A stretch of DNA of 64,000 nucleotides from JALYXV01 sp963791545 (GTDB lineage: Bacteria > Actinomycetota > Acidimicrobiia > Acidimicrobiales > Palsa-688). The stretch lies in NCBI GenBank assembly GCA_963791545.1, contig CAWBSR010000016.1, positions 60,216 to 124,215 on the forward strand, in the 5' to 3' direction. Below the pieces are notes generated by a model, which did no database searches, was not told where the DNA came from, and worked only from the letters and a program-made list of their open reading frames with translations. Positions 17,043-25,956 of this stretch are shown piece after piece. A program made the translations under genes and the position numbers. Position 1 is the stretch's first letter. Every line of letters starts with the position of its first letter.

Positions 17043-18227
17043 ATGACCGACAGCAGCAACACGGCTCCCTCCCCGGACCAGCCCCACGAGACGGACGAGG
17101 CTCATCAAGCGCCGCCGGGTTATCCGCGTCGCCCGGCGGCGGCGCCGACCGAGTCAGGGCCGGCCACCGCGGCCCTGTCGACCGAAGCTCCGGGGCCGGT
17201 TTGGTCGACTGTCCCCTCCGGTCCACTGGCGCCTCCGGGCTGGGTCCCCCCGCCGTCTCCTCCCGGGACGGGTGCGGGACCATCGACGGGACCGGCGGGA
17301 GCATCGACGGGACCGGCGGGAGCATCGACGGGACCGGCGGGACCATCGGCACCGGCCCCACCATCGGACTACGCCGCCCCGCGGGCCGCCTCGCCTCCCG
17401 GACCTCTCTGGCCTCCCGCCCGCCCCCCGACGCCTGACGCCCCGGCCGGTTGGCCTCCCCCAGGCCGGTCGCCCGGTGGGTGGGGATCGCCTCCCGGCGC
17501 CCCCCGGGCGATGCCGGGCCCGGCCCAACCGGCGCCCCCGTCGACGGGCCCGCAACCCCGGCCGCCCTCCTCGGGCCCGGGTTCCCCGTGGACTTCGGGG
17601 CCTGCCGGCGCGCCGTCATTCGGCCCGCCGGGACCGCCGCCGTCGCCCTCGTCCTCGGGCCCGGCTCCGCACTGGAATCCTCCTGCGCCCCCGTACAGTC
17701 CCCGCGGATACCGGCAGCCGCCTCCCTGGGGTGCCGCTGGGGCCTCGTCCCCGGCCACGCCGCGGCCCCGCCGCCCGCCGAAGCTGGCGACGGTGGCGCC
17801 CCAGGTCCTCGCCAGCCTGGTGATCACCGCCGCCGTCCTCGTGCTCTTCCTTGCCAACTTCCTCATCGCGCTGGGCCAGCCGACAGGCACTCCCGGCAAC
17901 GTACGGATGCTGCGGTTCCTGGCGCCCGCCGACGTCGCGGTTGGCGCCATTCTGATCGTGGCGGTGGCCCTAGTCGCCCTGGTCCCGTCGCCTGATCGCA
18001 CCCCCCCGGCGTCTCCGCTGGCGCCGTCCAACGCCCGCTCGCTGGCGGGATTTGTCGCCGCGGCGCTGGCTGGCGCGGCTTTCGTCCGGGCCGTCGTGGT
18101 GCTGACCGTCGCCCATGAGCGGGTCGTGCTGAAGCTTGGCTCCATGGTCGAGGCCCTGGCTGCGGTTCTGGTCGCGGCAGTGGCGGCCTACTGGGCCCTC
18201 AAACCGAAGCTGTCCAAGATCGGGTAG
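17043..18227 (+). CDS. Pro-rich N-terminal, four-helix C-terminal membrane protein
   Basis: A 394-aa protein of unknown function. Residues 1-240 are Pro/Gly/Ser/Ala-rich and presumably disordered, including three exact GASTGPA-type repeats. Residues 250-390 hold four hydrophobic helices with short loops. This layout is common among actinobacterial envelope proteins whose Pro-rich tail faces the cytoplasm. The ATG at 17043 has a good GGAGG site. The gene ends tail-to-tail with the next gene with no space. It is divergent from gltB. Confidence 0.75.
   Translation: MTDSSNTAPSPDQPHETDEAHQAPPGYPRRPAAAPTESGPATAALSTEAPGPVWSTVPSGPLAPPGWVPPPSPPGTGAGPSTGPAGASTGPAGASTGPAGPSAPAPPSDYAAPRAASPPGPLWPPARPPTPDAPAGWPPPGRSPGGWGSPPGAPRAMPGPAQPAPPSTGPQPRPPSSGPGSPWTSGPAGAPSFGPPGPPPSPSSSGPAPHWNPPAPPYSPRGYRQPPPWGAAGASSPATPRPRRPPKLATVAPQVLASLVITAAVLVLFLANFLIALGQPTGTPGNVRMLRFLAPADVAVGAILIVAVALVALVPSPDRTPPASPLAPSNARSLAGFVAAALAGAAFVRAVVVLTVAHERVVLKLGSMVEALAAVLVAAVAAYWALKPKLSKIG
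17281..17343 (+). repeat. Three 21-bp tandem repeats within a gene
   Basis: The unit CATCGACGGGACCGGCGGGAG occurs three times in a row (the third differs in its last base). It keeps the reading frame and encodes seven-residue units, so copy number could vary without breaking the protein. Confidence 0.9.
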
Positions 18228-18239
18228 CTACAGCTTCGG
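18204..18239. terminator. Hairpin formed by two abutting gene ends
   Basis: CCGAAGCTGT (18204-18213) and ACAGCTTCGG (18230-18239) are exact complements with a 16-nt loop. The arms lie inside the last codons of two convergent genes whose stop codons touch at 18227/18228. Confidence 0.5.
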
Positions 18240-19175
18240 CCACCGGGTTTCCGACGGCGGGCCGCCCCGGGCGCCGGATCGGGCCCGGCCCCCGCGGGCC
18301 CGGTCGCTCAGCGCCCAGGTCCGCCGCCAGTTGGCCACGGTGGGTCCGGTCAGCGAGGGCGTGTCACCCCGGGCCGCCCGGCGGCGGGCGCTCCACCAAT
18401 CGGTCTGTTGCTCGTCGGCCAGCACTTCGAGGGTGCTCTCGATTCGCGCCGCCAGATCCCGGGCGTCCATTCCTGGTTCCGGCCGCAACGGATGACCGAA
18501 GCTGACCCGCGTCGATGCCGGACGTAGCCGGTTGCCGTGACGAGGCAGGACCTGCCGGGTGCCCTCGACGTACACCGGGACCACCGTACGGCCGGTCCGC
18601 ACTGCCATCCAGGCAGCTCCCGGTCGGTGGGTTTGGCCCCAGCCGTCCGGCGTGCGCCCACCTTCGGGAAAGATCAACAGGCTCCAACCGTCGTCGAGCA
18701 CCGAGGCGGCCAGTTCGGCGGAACGCCGGTTGACCCGGAGCCGTTCGACGGGGATGGCGTTGATGGTGAAGGCGAAGAACGCCGCCTTCCAGCGCCGGTC
18801 GAAGAAGTAGTCGGCGCCCGCCGCCACGACCGTGCGATGGCGCCAGCGGTCCGGGAGCACGCTGAGCAACAGGGGCGTGTCGATGTGGCTGGCGTGGTTG
18901 GCCGCGAAGATCACCGGCTCGTTCAACTGCTCCAGGCGGTCCAGTCCATCCACCTTGGGGTCGGCCAGCAGGTGGGTGATCGGGCGGGTCAGACCTTCGG
19001 TGACCACCACCCGGGCCAGACGGGCCCCATAGCGGCGGGCCCATTCGGTCTCATAATCGACACCAAGGGTGCGCGGGGCGGGAGGTCGCGCCACCGCCCC
19101 GGGCCAGGTGGGGGCGGTCCAGGGAAAAGTTCCCCGGGACCGGACGCGCGCCCGGGGCAACGACTTAATGGACAT
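18228..19175 (-). CDS. PlsC-type lysophospholipid acyltransferase
   Basis: A 315-aa acyltransferase with NHASHIDT (residues 93-100) as the HxxxxD catalytic block and FPEGGRTPDGWGQ further on as the FPEG block, so both diagnostic motifs are intact. It is the last gene of a four-gene minus-strand operon. Its ATG overlaps the stop codon of the LarA-like gene by 11 bp, so translation is probably coupled. Its place next to an acyl-CoA reductase/HAD fusion suggests a lipid (ether, wax or unusual phospholipid) pathway, but this is inference. It is one of three PlsC-domain proteins in the first 20 kb. Confidence 0.88.
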   Translation of the reverse strand: MSIKSLPRARVRSRGTFPWTAPTWPGAVARPPAPRTLGVDYETEWARRYGARLARVVVTEGLTRPITHLLADPKVDGLDRLEQLNEPVIFAANHASHIDTPLLLSVLPDRWRHRTVVAAGADYFFDRRWKAAFFAFTINAIPVERLRVNRRSAELAASVLDDGWSLLIFPEGGRTPDGWGQTHRPGAAWMAVRTGRTVVPVYVEGTRQVLPRHGNRLRPASTRVSFGHPLRPEPGMDARDLAARIESTLEVLADEQQTDWWSARRRAARGDTPSLTGPTVANWRRTWALSDRARGGRARSGARGGPPSETRWPKL

Positions 19176-20751
19176 CGGCGATCATCATGGGCGGGCAGTG
19201 GAAGTGGGTGATGCTGGGATCCCGACCGACGGTGTCCTCGGCCATTTCCAAGGCATCGCGCATGGTGGAGGCCCGCTTGAAACCCATCCGGTGCACCGCC
19301 TTGGTGTCGCCCCCGACGACGATCACGGCGGCGACGTGGTCCAGTGCGTGGGCGCACCAGTACCACATGTAGAAGGGGTGGACCCCGTGGTAGGCGTAAC
19401 TGGTGCGGTACAGGTGGCGGTACCAATCGTCGGTTGCGAAGCGCTCCTCGTAGGTCTTCTCGATCTCTACGGGGTCGGTCGTGTCGGTGAGGACCTCCTC
19501 GAAGAAGTCGATGTACGAGGGATGGTGGATCGGGTTGAACGCCCACGGGGTCGGGTGACTCAGGATCAGTACCCCGCCGGGACGGACCAGGGGCTTCCCC
19601 CGGTACAGGTTGAAGAAGTACCCCAGCCCCAGGCACGCCACCAGGATCGGGTTCATGATCGAGTTGACGTTGTAGGGACAGATATACGGTAGGCCCATGA
19701 TCACCACGTCGGTCTGGCCCTCGACGTCCACCAGCTGCTGGCGGTAGACGTTCTCGGTAGTGATGGCGTGGACCGCCTCCACCTCACCGGCTTGGACGCT
19801 CTGCATCTTGTGGGGCGACTTGATCGATTGGAAGATGGAGCGGGCCAGGCGCGGCGGGGTCCGGGCGAGGCTCTTGGAGACGGCGAGGAAGCTGGCCCGG
19901 TCCCGCGCCCCCCACTCCCACTCCCGCTTCTGGAGGAAACTGAACGCGGACGGGAAGGTATCGGTGTTCAAGGTCGTCTCGATCTGGAAGATCTTGACGC
20001 CGCTGGCCGCGATCAGCCGGCCCATGCGCCAATTAGAGGTATGCAGCTCCGAGCGCGTCTGGTCCATGAAGCTCCGGCTGTGCTGCATCGTCTTCACGTT
20101 GTGGTGGTGGCGCAGGCTGCGGTAGGAGGCCAACCCGGTGGCCACGCTCTTGTGGCCGCCATCCATGGCGACAAGGTTGATGTTGACGTAGACCAGCAGG
20201 TCCGACTCCGCGGCCCGGCGGTTGATCTCGACATCCTCGCCGTGATCGGTCAAGCCCAGATGGACGAGCGCCGAAGGATCCTCGGCGTCGTGCTGGAGCA
20301 GCAGCCCATGGGGGGCGAAGGCGTCGTAGATACGGTCACCCAGGGCGTGGCGCAGTTCGGCGGGGGTCATGCGCCGGTGCAAAGCCAGGGCGCAGATGAG
20401 CACCACGTCGTCGACGCCCGCCTCGGCGGCCAGGTCGAGAACCGCCTCGATCACCCGTTGCCGGTTGTCCGGTCGCTCCATGGGGGGCAGAGGAAGCGAG
20501 ATGTCGTCGAAGGCGATGGTGAGTCGCATGCCCGCCTTCAGCAGCGCCGGCAGGGGGGCCATATCGCCTTGCGGGTGGAGGAGGGCGTGGCGAATGGCGT
20601 CGTCAGGGTCCTTGAGGGCGGCCAGGGGTTCCGGGGGGTACAGGATCCGGCTTCCCGTCGGCAGGCGCATCAATTTGAACCCCTCGCCGTGCCAGCAAAG
20701 CGTCGCCGGGGTGGACCGGTCGACCTCGAGCACGAAACCGGGGCGGGGCAT
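19165..20751 (-). CDS. LarA-like (lactate racemase N-terminal domain) protein
   Basis: A 528-aa protein resembling the LarA/DUF2088 family, whose founding member is a nickel-pincer-dependent lactate racemase. Two expected active-site neighbourhoods are present: ALALHRRMTP with H125, and DGGHKSVATGLASY with H200 and K201, where the Lys would bind the pincer cofactor. The C-terminal half differs from canonical LarA, so the substrate may not be lactate. Its ATG overlaps the stop codon of the alcohol dehydrogenase gene by one base (TGATG). No larB, larC or larE cofactor genes are in the window, so whether the pincer cofactor is available cannot be judged here. Confidence 0.75.
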   Translation of the reverse strand: MPRPGFVLEVDRSTPATLCWHGEGFKLMRLPTGSRILYPPEPLAALKDPDDAIRHALLHPQGDMAPLPALLKAGMRLTIAFDDISLPLPPMERPDNRQRVIEAVLDLAAEAGVDDVVLICALALHRRMTPAELRHALGDRIYDAFAPHGLLLQHDAEDPSALVHLGLTDHGEDVEINRRAAESDLLVYVNINLVAMDGGHKSVATGLASYRSLRHHHNVKTMQHSRSFMDQTRSELHTSNWRMGRLIAASGVKIFQIETTLNTDTFPSAFSFLQKREWEWGARDRASFLAVSKSLARTPPRLARSIFQSIKSPHKMQSVQAGEVEAVHAITTENVYRQQLVDVEGQTDVVIMGLPYICPYNVNSIMNPILVACLGLGYFFNLYRGKPLVRPGGVLILSHPTPWAFNPIHHPSYIDFFEEVLTDTTDPVEIEKTYEERFATDDWYRHLYRTSYAYHGVHPFYMWYWCAHALDHVAAVIVVGGDTKAVHRMGFKRASTMRDALEMAEDTVGRDPSITHFHCPPMMIADVH

Positions 20752-21980
20752 CAGGCGTGGGTCTCCTTGGGGCGGAATTTCCGGGTGGCCCGGAGGTCGA
20801 AGGCGACCTTGGTGGCGCCGCGCCGGCCGGCGTCGGCGGCATGGGCGATCGCTTCGCGATAGCGGTTGAGGGGATACAGAGCCGAGACCAGGCGTTCGAG
20901 CCCGGCATCGGCCACCAGCTCGAAGGCTAGGTCAAAGGTGCGCCGGGGCGGGGGGACACCCGGCCCGGCGCTCGGGAGCGGCAGCCGTTCGGTCCCATAG
21001 GCGTAGGCACCGGTGATCGACACCTCGCGCTGCCACAGACCGGTGAGGTCGACCTTGACCTCGCCCGGCATGCCCAACAGGACGATCGTTCCGCCGGGCT
21101 CGACGACAGAAAGGGCCGAAGCCAGCGACTGGTTGGACCCCACGCAATCGAAGACCAGGCTGGCGCCGCCCGTGAGCTGGCCTGAGTCGAGCACCAGGGA
21201 CCCGGTTTGGCGCCGTACCGCCCGGGCCAGCTCGCCCGGCTCGACGACCCTGCACTTGGCGACCTCACCGGCCATTCGCCGCTGCTCGGGGTGCTTGGCC
21301 ACCACCAGCACCGTCTCGATGTCGCCGCGGAAACGACTCAGGGCGGCGACGGTGCACAGGCCGAGCGTGCCTGCCCCGATCACCACCGCGGTGTCGTGTC
21401 CCGCTCCACCGGCGCCCAGTAGGGAGCCGTGCACCGCGCAGGCGGCCGGTTCGACCATCACCGCCGCCTCGTCGGTGAAGGTCTCCGGGACCGGGTGCAG
21501 CTGGCTGGCATGGGCGGCGAGGGCGCTGCCCCACCCGCCGCCGGTATCGGAGCAGAAACCCGTCTGGAGTCCCGGTTTCAGGTGGCCGAAGGCCAGATTG
21601 CGACACCGGTTGGTTTCCCCCGCCGCGCACGCCGAACACGCAGGATCGATACCCCGGGCGGCGCAGCGCAATACCGGTTCCAGTACCACCCGGGTGCCGT
21701 CGTCGGTTTCGCCGACCACCTCGTGGCCGGGGACGAACGGAAAACTGACCAGGGGCTCGAAATACCGCGTCGAGCGGCCGTCGATGGTCTGCAGGTCGCT
21801 CCCGCAGATACCCGAGAGCCGGGGACGAACGCGGCGCCACCCCAGTCCCGGCATCACCGGTTCGTCCACCTCGGTCAACCGCAGCGGCCCCACCCGGGCA
21901 CCGCTGCCGCTGCGCCACTCCGAGGCCACCCGGGCCGCGGCGAACTTGGGCAGGTTGCGCTCGAAGAGGAGGGCCTTCAC
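20751..21980 (-). CDS. Zinc-dependent alcohol dehydrogenase (MDR family)
   Basis: A 409-aa medium-chain dehydrogenase. Catalytic zinc ligands are visible as C59 (GICGSD) and H86-E87 (GHE). The structural-zinc lobe has Cys residues at about 106-126 (CSACAAGETNRC). The nucleotide-binding fold is at VVIGAGTLGLCTVAAL. The start is the GTG at 21980, which overlaps the upstream stop as GTGA. The stop overlaps the next gene's ATG. Lying between a fatty acyl-CoA reductase and a LarA-like protein, it probably oxidises or reduces an alcohol/aldehyde intermediate of the same pathway. Substrate unknown. Confidence 0.88.
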   Translation of the reverse strand: MKALLFERNLPKFAAARVASEWRSGSGARVGPLRLTEVDEPVMPGLGWRRVRPRLSGICGSDLQTIDGRSTRYFEPLVSFPFVPGHEVVGETDDGTRVVLEPVLRCAARGIDPACSACAAGETNRCRNLAFGHLKPGLQTGFCSDTGGGWGSALAAHASQLHPVPETFTDEAAVMVEPAACAVHGSLLGAGGAGHDTAVVIGAGTLGLCTVAALSRFRGDIETVLVVAKHPEQRRMAGEVAKCRVVEPGELARAVRRQTGSLVLDSGQLTGGASLVFDCVGSNQSLASALSVVEPGGTIVLLGMPGEVKVDLTGLWQREVSITGAYAYGTERLPLPSAGPGVPPPRRTFDLAFELVADAGLERLVSALYPLNRYREAIAHAADAGRRGATKVAFDLRATRKFRPKETHA

Positions 21981-24328
21981 GAGTTGGCCCCGGCTCGGGC
22001 AATGGGCAGGAGTGGGCGGGGGCCGCCGGGCGACCGGGGCCACTGTTCGACGTGCCAGCCCCGCTTGCGGGCGATGGCGGCCAGCTTGGTTTCCGGGTTG
22101 ACCGCCACCGGATGGCCGACCGCCTCCAGCATGGGCAGGTCGCTCGCCGAGTCGGCGTAGGCCACCGATTCGCTGAGCTGGAGGCCCCACTCGGCCGCGT
22201 AGTCCGCCATCAGCAGCGCTCTGGCCTCGCCCGTCGGCGGGGCCGAGAGCAACTCGCCCGTATAGCGCCCGTCTTTGACACCGAGCGAAGCGCACATGAC
22301 GTCGTCGAACAGGGGCCTCAACGGCTCGATGGCGACGTCCAGGGCACCGGTGATGAGCAGGGTGCGATGACCCCGCCTCCGGTGCTCGCGCACTCGGCGA
22401 ATGCCAGCTGGGAACGCCTTGGCCAGCAGCAGGTCGTTCCAGAGACCCCAGGAGTCGGACTCGAGGCGGGCCACCGGTGCCCCCTCATAGCGGCGGTAGA
22501 AATGGCGCAGAAAATCGCCGCGGTCGCGGCGATCGAGCGCCAGTAGGCGGGGCGCCTCGCGAAGGGTACGAAGAACGAGCTTCACCCGGTCCTCGTCATC
22601 GATCCGCCTGGTCGCCAGCCAGGCGAAGGAATCGACCACATTGGACGCGATGAGGGTGTTCTCGAGGTCGAACACCGCCAACTGCCGCTCGGGTGCCAGC
22701 ACTGCCCGGCGTCCTCGGTCCTCTCTGGAGATGGCCGGCGTGGTCCGGCGGGAGGGGCCCGCCATGCGAACCCGGGCGTGGGCCACGATCGAGGGCATGT
22801 GGGTATCACTGACATACATCGGCCACGTGATCCCGGCCGGGTCGAACAGGAATTCCGCCTGGTCGGCGGGCGGCAGCTTGGCCCACAGCTCCAACAGGTG
22901 GTCGACCCGGAACACCGCCTCGGTCTCGGTGTAGGCGCCGTAGAGCTCGACATAGCCCAAGGCCCGCTCAGCCTCGGTCCGCTTCTCCTCCAGGCGGGCC
23001 GACAACTCAGCCTGGCGGCCCCGCAGGGGTAGGGACAGCAAGCCTTTCTCTGCCGCCGACAGCATCCGGGTCGCTTGGGCCAGTTGCTTCTGGACCCGGC
23101 CCCGTCCCGGGTAGGACCACTCGGGGACCACGATCGGTTGGCCGTTGGTGTCGGCCAGGGGATGTTCGCCGAACCAGTCCCGGACCAGTTCCACCAACTG
23201 GCGGTAGCGCAGCGGGTTGCGGGAACCCGACGCCACCTGGAACACCGCCGGCGGCGCCCCCGGTGGCGGCCCTCCGTCGGCCGCCACCGCCACAATGGCG
23301 GCGACCACCAGGTCCACCGGGATGACATCGACGACTCCTTCGGGCAACCCCGGGAACTCCTTCAAGAGCCCCTTCCCCAGGCTGATGATGACCGGCTCCG
23401 CCATCCGGAAACCTCGGATCCAGCCCGCCATGGGCTCCGCCAGCGCCGACTCGATGATTGACGGACGCACGATGGATACCCGGACGTCGCCTCGTGACTC
23501 CATGAGGGCCCGCTCGCCCAGCGCTTTGGTGTAGGCGTAGGCGTCGGGCCAACCCAGGGCCTGGGCTCGAGCCTTTCCCGCGTCGATGAGGCGGTCCTTC
23601 ACCCATTCCTGGCGTAGTTTTTCCGCCTTGGCGGCCAGGACCGGGACCCCCGCGGCACCCAGCTCGCCCCGTGCCGCCTTGGTGAACCTGACCAGCTGCT
23701 CGGGTTGCCGGCTGGCGGCGTCGTAGTCGGCCCGGACCCGGCGGGCCGCCACGACCTCGGGCCGCCACGCGATCTCGGTTGCGAAGGGGGTGTCGGGGAG
23801 AAGCGCCTCGGGGGCATCGCCGCGGCGGGTACCGGCCACATAGGCGGTCGACACCGCGACGAGATGGGGCGGGCCCGACGTCACTGCGTGGGTTTGCCGG
23901 CAGGCGATCATGGCGGCCGCCACCCGGCTCGGCCCCAGCAGGTTGATCTCGACCGCGCTGTCGAGGGGCGAGTCGAAGCTGACCGAGGCGGCCGAATGGA
24001 TCACGGTGTTGCAGCGGGCGAAGATGGCTTGGGCGTCGGCGTCGAGGCCGAGGCCGTCCCTGGCGACGTCACCCGCCAGCGGGAGGATGCGGCGAGCCAT
24101 CTCGTCGTCGAAAGCAGAACCAAGCTGCCGCCGGAGCCGGTCGAAGGCGTCGTTGCGGAGGATCTCGCGGCGGATACGGTCGGCCGCCCCCCGCCGCCCC
24201 GGCCGCACCACCAGTGCCAACTGGCAGTCGGGGATCTGGCGAAGCAGACGTTCCACCAGGGCCGTTCCCAGGAATCCGGTGGATCCGGTAACGGCGATGC
24301 GTTGTCCGGCCAGGGCCTCACGGAGCAT
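21977..24328 (-). CDS. Acyl-CoA reductase-like SDR fused to HAD-IB phosphatase
   Basis: A 783-aa fusion. The N-terminal half is an extended SDR of the male-sterility/thioester-reductase type: the NAD(P)-binding motif TGSTGFLG is at 14-21 and the catalytic pair is in YAYTK. It would reduce an acyl thioester to aldehyde or alcohol. The C-terminal 230 residues form a HAD-IB domain whose first motif reads FDLENTLIAS, with Glu replacing the usual second Asp, followed by LLITGALD and ADSASDLPML. The ATG at 24328 is chosen because the SDR fold begins at once; longer frames run through the divergent TetR gene. It is first in the operon and probably controlled by the TetR operator. Confidence 0.85.
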   Translation of the reverse strand: MLREALAGQRIAVTGSTGFLGTALVERLLRQIPDCQLALVVRPGRRGAADRIRREILRNDAFDRLRRQLGSAFDDEMARRILPLAGDVARDGLGLDADAQAIFARCNTVIHSAASVSFDSPLDSAVEINLLGPSRVAAAMIACRQTHAVTSGPPHLVAVSTAYVAGTRRGDAPEALLPDTPFATEIAWRPEVVAARRVRADYDAASRQPEQLVRFTKAARGELGAAGVPVLAAKAEKLRQEWVKDRLIDAGKARAQALGWPDAYAYTKALGERALMESRGDVRVSIVRPSIIESALAEPMAGWIRGFRMAEPVIISLGKGLLKEFPGLPEGVVDVIPVDLVVAAIVAVAADGGPPPGAPPAVFQVASGSRNPLRYRQLVELVRDWFGEHPLADTNGQPIVVPEWSYPGRGRVQKQLAQATRMLSAAEKGLLSLPLRGRQAELSARLEEKRTEAERALGYVELYGAYTETEAVFRVDHLLELWAKLPPADQAEFLFDPAGITWPMYVSDTHMPSIVAHARVRMAGPSRRTTPAISREDRGRRAVLAPERQLAVFDLENTLIASNVVDSFAWLATRRIDDEDRVKLVLRTLREAPRLLALDRRDRGDFLRHFYRRYEGAPVARLESDSWGLWNDLLLAKAFPAGIRRVREHRRRGHRTLLITGALDVAIEPLRPLFDDVMCASLGVKDGRYTGELLSAPPTGEARALLMADYAAEWGLQLSESVAYADSASDLPMLEAVGHPVAVNPETKLAAIARKRGWHVEQWPRSPGGPRPLLPIARAGANS

Positions 24329-24336
24329 TCCTAAGT

Positions 24337-24354
24337 ATCTACCATCTGGTAGAT
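24337..24354. promoter_or_regulatory. Palindromic operator, probably for the TetR regulator
   Basis: ATCTACCA-TC-TGGTAGAT is a perfect 18-bp inverted repeat in the 24-bp gap between two divergent start codons; its last two bases overlap the TetR start codon. Position and size fit a TetR-family site controlling both transcripts. Confidence 0.7.
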
Positions 24355-24946
24355 GACGTCCGCCAGCACCCGGGATCGCGTGGTTGACGCCGCAGTGGCG
24401 GCCTTCGGGTCCCGAGGCTATGACGCGACCAGCCTCGACGCCCTGGCGGGTGAGCTCGGAATCCGCAAGCAGACGATCCTGTACTACTGCCCCTCCAAGG
24501 AGGCGCTGCTGGATGCCGCCATCGATCGGGCCGCGGCCGAGTTGTCGGCAGTCCTCGAGGAGGCACTGGACCGGGCCGACGACGGCTGGGGCCGGGTGGA
24601 GGCGGTGGTCCGTTCCGTTTTCCGCCTGGCGGCGCGGCGCCCAGAGTTGCTGGGCCTGTTGCGGGAGGTGAGCCGGCTCGGGCCTCCAGCCGCCACCCGG
24701 CTCACCGCCGCCCTGGGCCCGCTGATCGGTCGGGCAGCCTCGTTCATGGAGGCGGAGATGGATGCGGGCGTCATGCGGCGCCACGATCCGAAGCTGCTGT
24801 TGCTGGCCGCGTATTCAACCGTGATCGGCGTCGCCACCGAGGTCGAGGTGCTCCGGGCCCTCGGCTACGAACCTACCGCCCGATCCCTGGTGCGCCGCCG
24901 CCGCGAGTTGCTGTCGTTCCTGCATTCCGCCCTCGTCTCCGGCTAG
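24353..24946 (+). CDS. TetR/AcrR family transcriptional regulator
   Basis: A 197-aa repressor-type protein. The N-terminal helix-turn-helix (about residues 8-50) reads AAFGSRGYDATSLDALAGE then GIRKQTILYYCPSKEALLDA, a textbook TetR pattern. The rest is a helical ligand-binding domain. It is divergent from the acyl-CoA reductase operon with only 24 bp between starts, so both genes must have very short or absent leaders. A likely role is ligand-relieved repression of the lipid operon and of itself; a fatty acyl-CoA is a reasonable but unproven ligand. Confidence 0.92.
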   Translation: MTSASTRDRVVDAAVAAFGSRGYDATSLDALAGELGIRKQTILYYCPSKEALLDAAIDRAAAELSAVLEEALDRADDGWGRVEAVVRSVFRLAARRPELLGLLREVSRLGPPAATRLTAALGPLIGRAASFMEAEMDAGVMRRHDPKLLLLAAYSTVIGVATEVEVLRALGYEPTARSLVRRRRELLSFLHSALVSG

Positions 24947-24975
24947 CCGCCCGGTCGAAGCGCCCCGATCCCCAC

Positions 24976-25956
24976 TCAGCGCGTCTTGGGTGCCTTCCCG
25001 GGGGGCCGAGGAACCGCCTTTCGGGGCAGGCCAGTCGGAGTCGCGCCGATCGGCCCGGTGGCGGTGGCCCCCTTCTGAGTTGCCGGCTGGCTGGGGACGG
25101 GGTCGATCTTGGCGGTGAGCGCGGCCGCCGCCTTCCCGAGCGGTCCCCCGGGGGCCTTGGGGGGCTCGGTCGGGTCGGGAACCTTGGCGCTGGGGCGGGC
25201 GGGGCGGGCCTTGGGCGGCGTGTACCGGCGGTTGGGGATAGGCGTTTTGGGTGCCGCGACCTGAGCCGCGGCCCCATTTCCCCGGCGGTTGCTGCGCTTG
25301 GTGGCACGGGCCGCGGCGGCGGCCCGGCGCTCGGCTGGCGTCAGGTGGGGCTGGGTCCGGCGGGCCTTGGCCTGGGCGTTGCTGTTGCGCATCATGAGGT
25401 AGAAGCTGTATCCGAGGCAGGCCAGTTCCAGCGGGAAGAAGTAGAAGAAGGCCAAACCGGCCAAGAAGCCGGCCATGGCGGTGAGTACGCGGTGGCCTTT
25501 GCGGACCGCGAAGTAGAGCACGGCGCTGGCCGCCACCCCGGCGGCCGCCGCCCAGCCGTTGTGGGCACCGATACCGGCCACCGCGATGGAACCGGCGGCC
25601 ACCACTCCGGCCAGGATGAAACCGAGCCGCTGCTCGAGCGGCAGCATCTGGCTGGGCTTGAGGGGCTCTCCAGCCGGCCCGACCTCTACTCCGGCCTCAG
25701 TGGGGGTCGCACCACCGGCGGGGGCACGCCGTGGCCAGGGGAAGGACGGTCGCCCCGCGGGGATGGGCTTCTCCGCCCCGCCAGCATCGCTCGAGGGGGG
25801 CGGCGCTCGCCGGACCCTCGGAGCAGTTGGCGACCCGGCACGAGCCCCGTCCCCGGTGCCGGTTGCCGGCCGCGGGCTTCTGCGGGCACCGGTCGACCCT
25901 CGGCGGGGAGGGGGGATATCTGCGTCGGCAGCGTCAGGCGTGCCCGCATCGCTCAT
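24976..25956 (-). CDS. Three-helix membrane protein with low-complexity ends
   Basis: A 326-aa protein of unknown function. The first 100 residues are Pro/Gly/Arg-rich. Residues about 111-187 contain three closely spaced hydrophobic helices. The last 130 residues are Ala/Pro/Lys/Arg-rich and strongly basic, and could bind nucleic acid or acidic polymer. The ATG at 25956 overlaps the upstream stop codon (ATGA), which fixes the start and indicates a two-gene operon. It converges with the TetR gene. Confidence 0.72.
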   Translation of the reverse strand: MSDAGTPDAADADIPPPRRGSTGARRSPRPATGTGDGARAGSPTAPRVRRAPPPSSDAGGAEKPIPAGRPSFPWPRRAPAGGATPTEAGVEVGPAGEPLKPSQMLPLEQRLGFILAGVVAAGSIAVAGIGAHNGWAAAAGVAASAVLYFAVRKGHRVLTAMAGFLAGLAFFYFFPLELACLGYSFYLMMRNSNAQAKARRTQPHLTPAERRAAAAARATKRSNRRGNGAAAQVAAPKTPIPNRRYTPPKARPARPSAKVPDPTEPPKAPGGPLGKAAAALTAKIDPVPSQPATQKGATATGPIGATPTGLPRKAVPRPPGKAPKTR

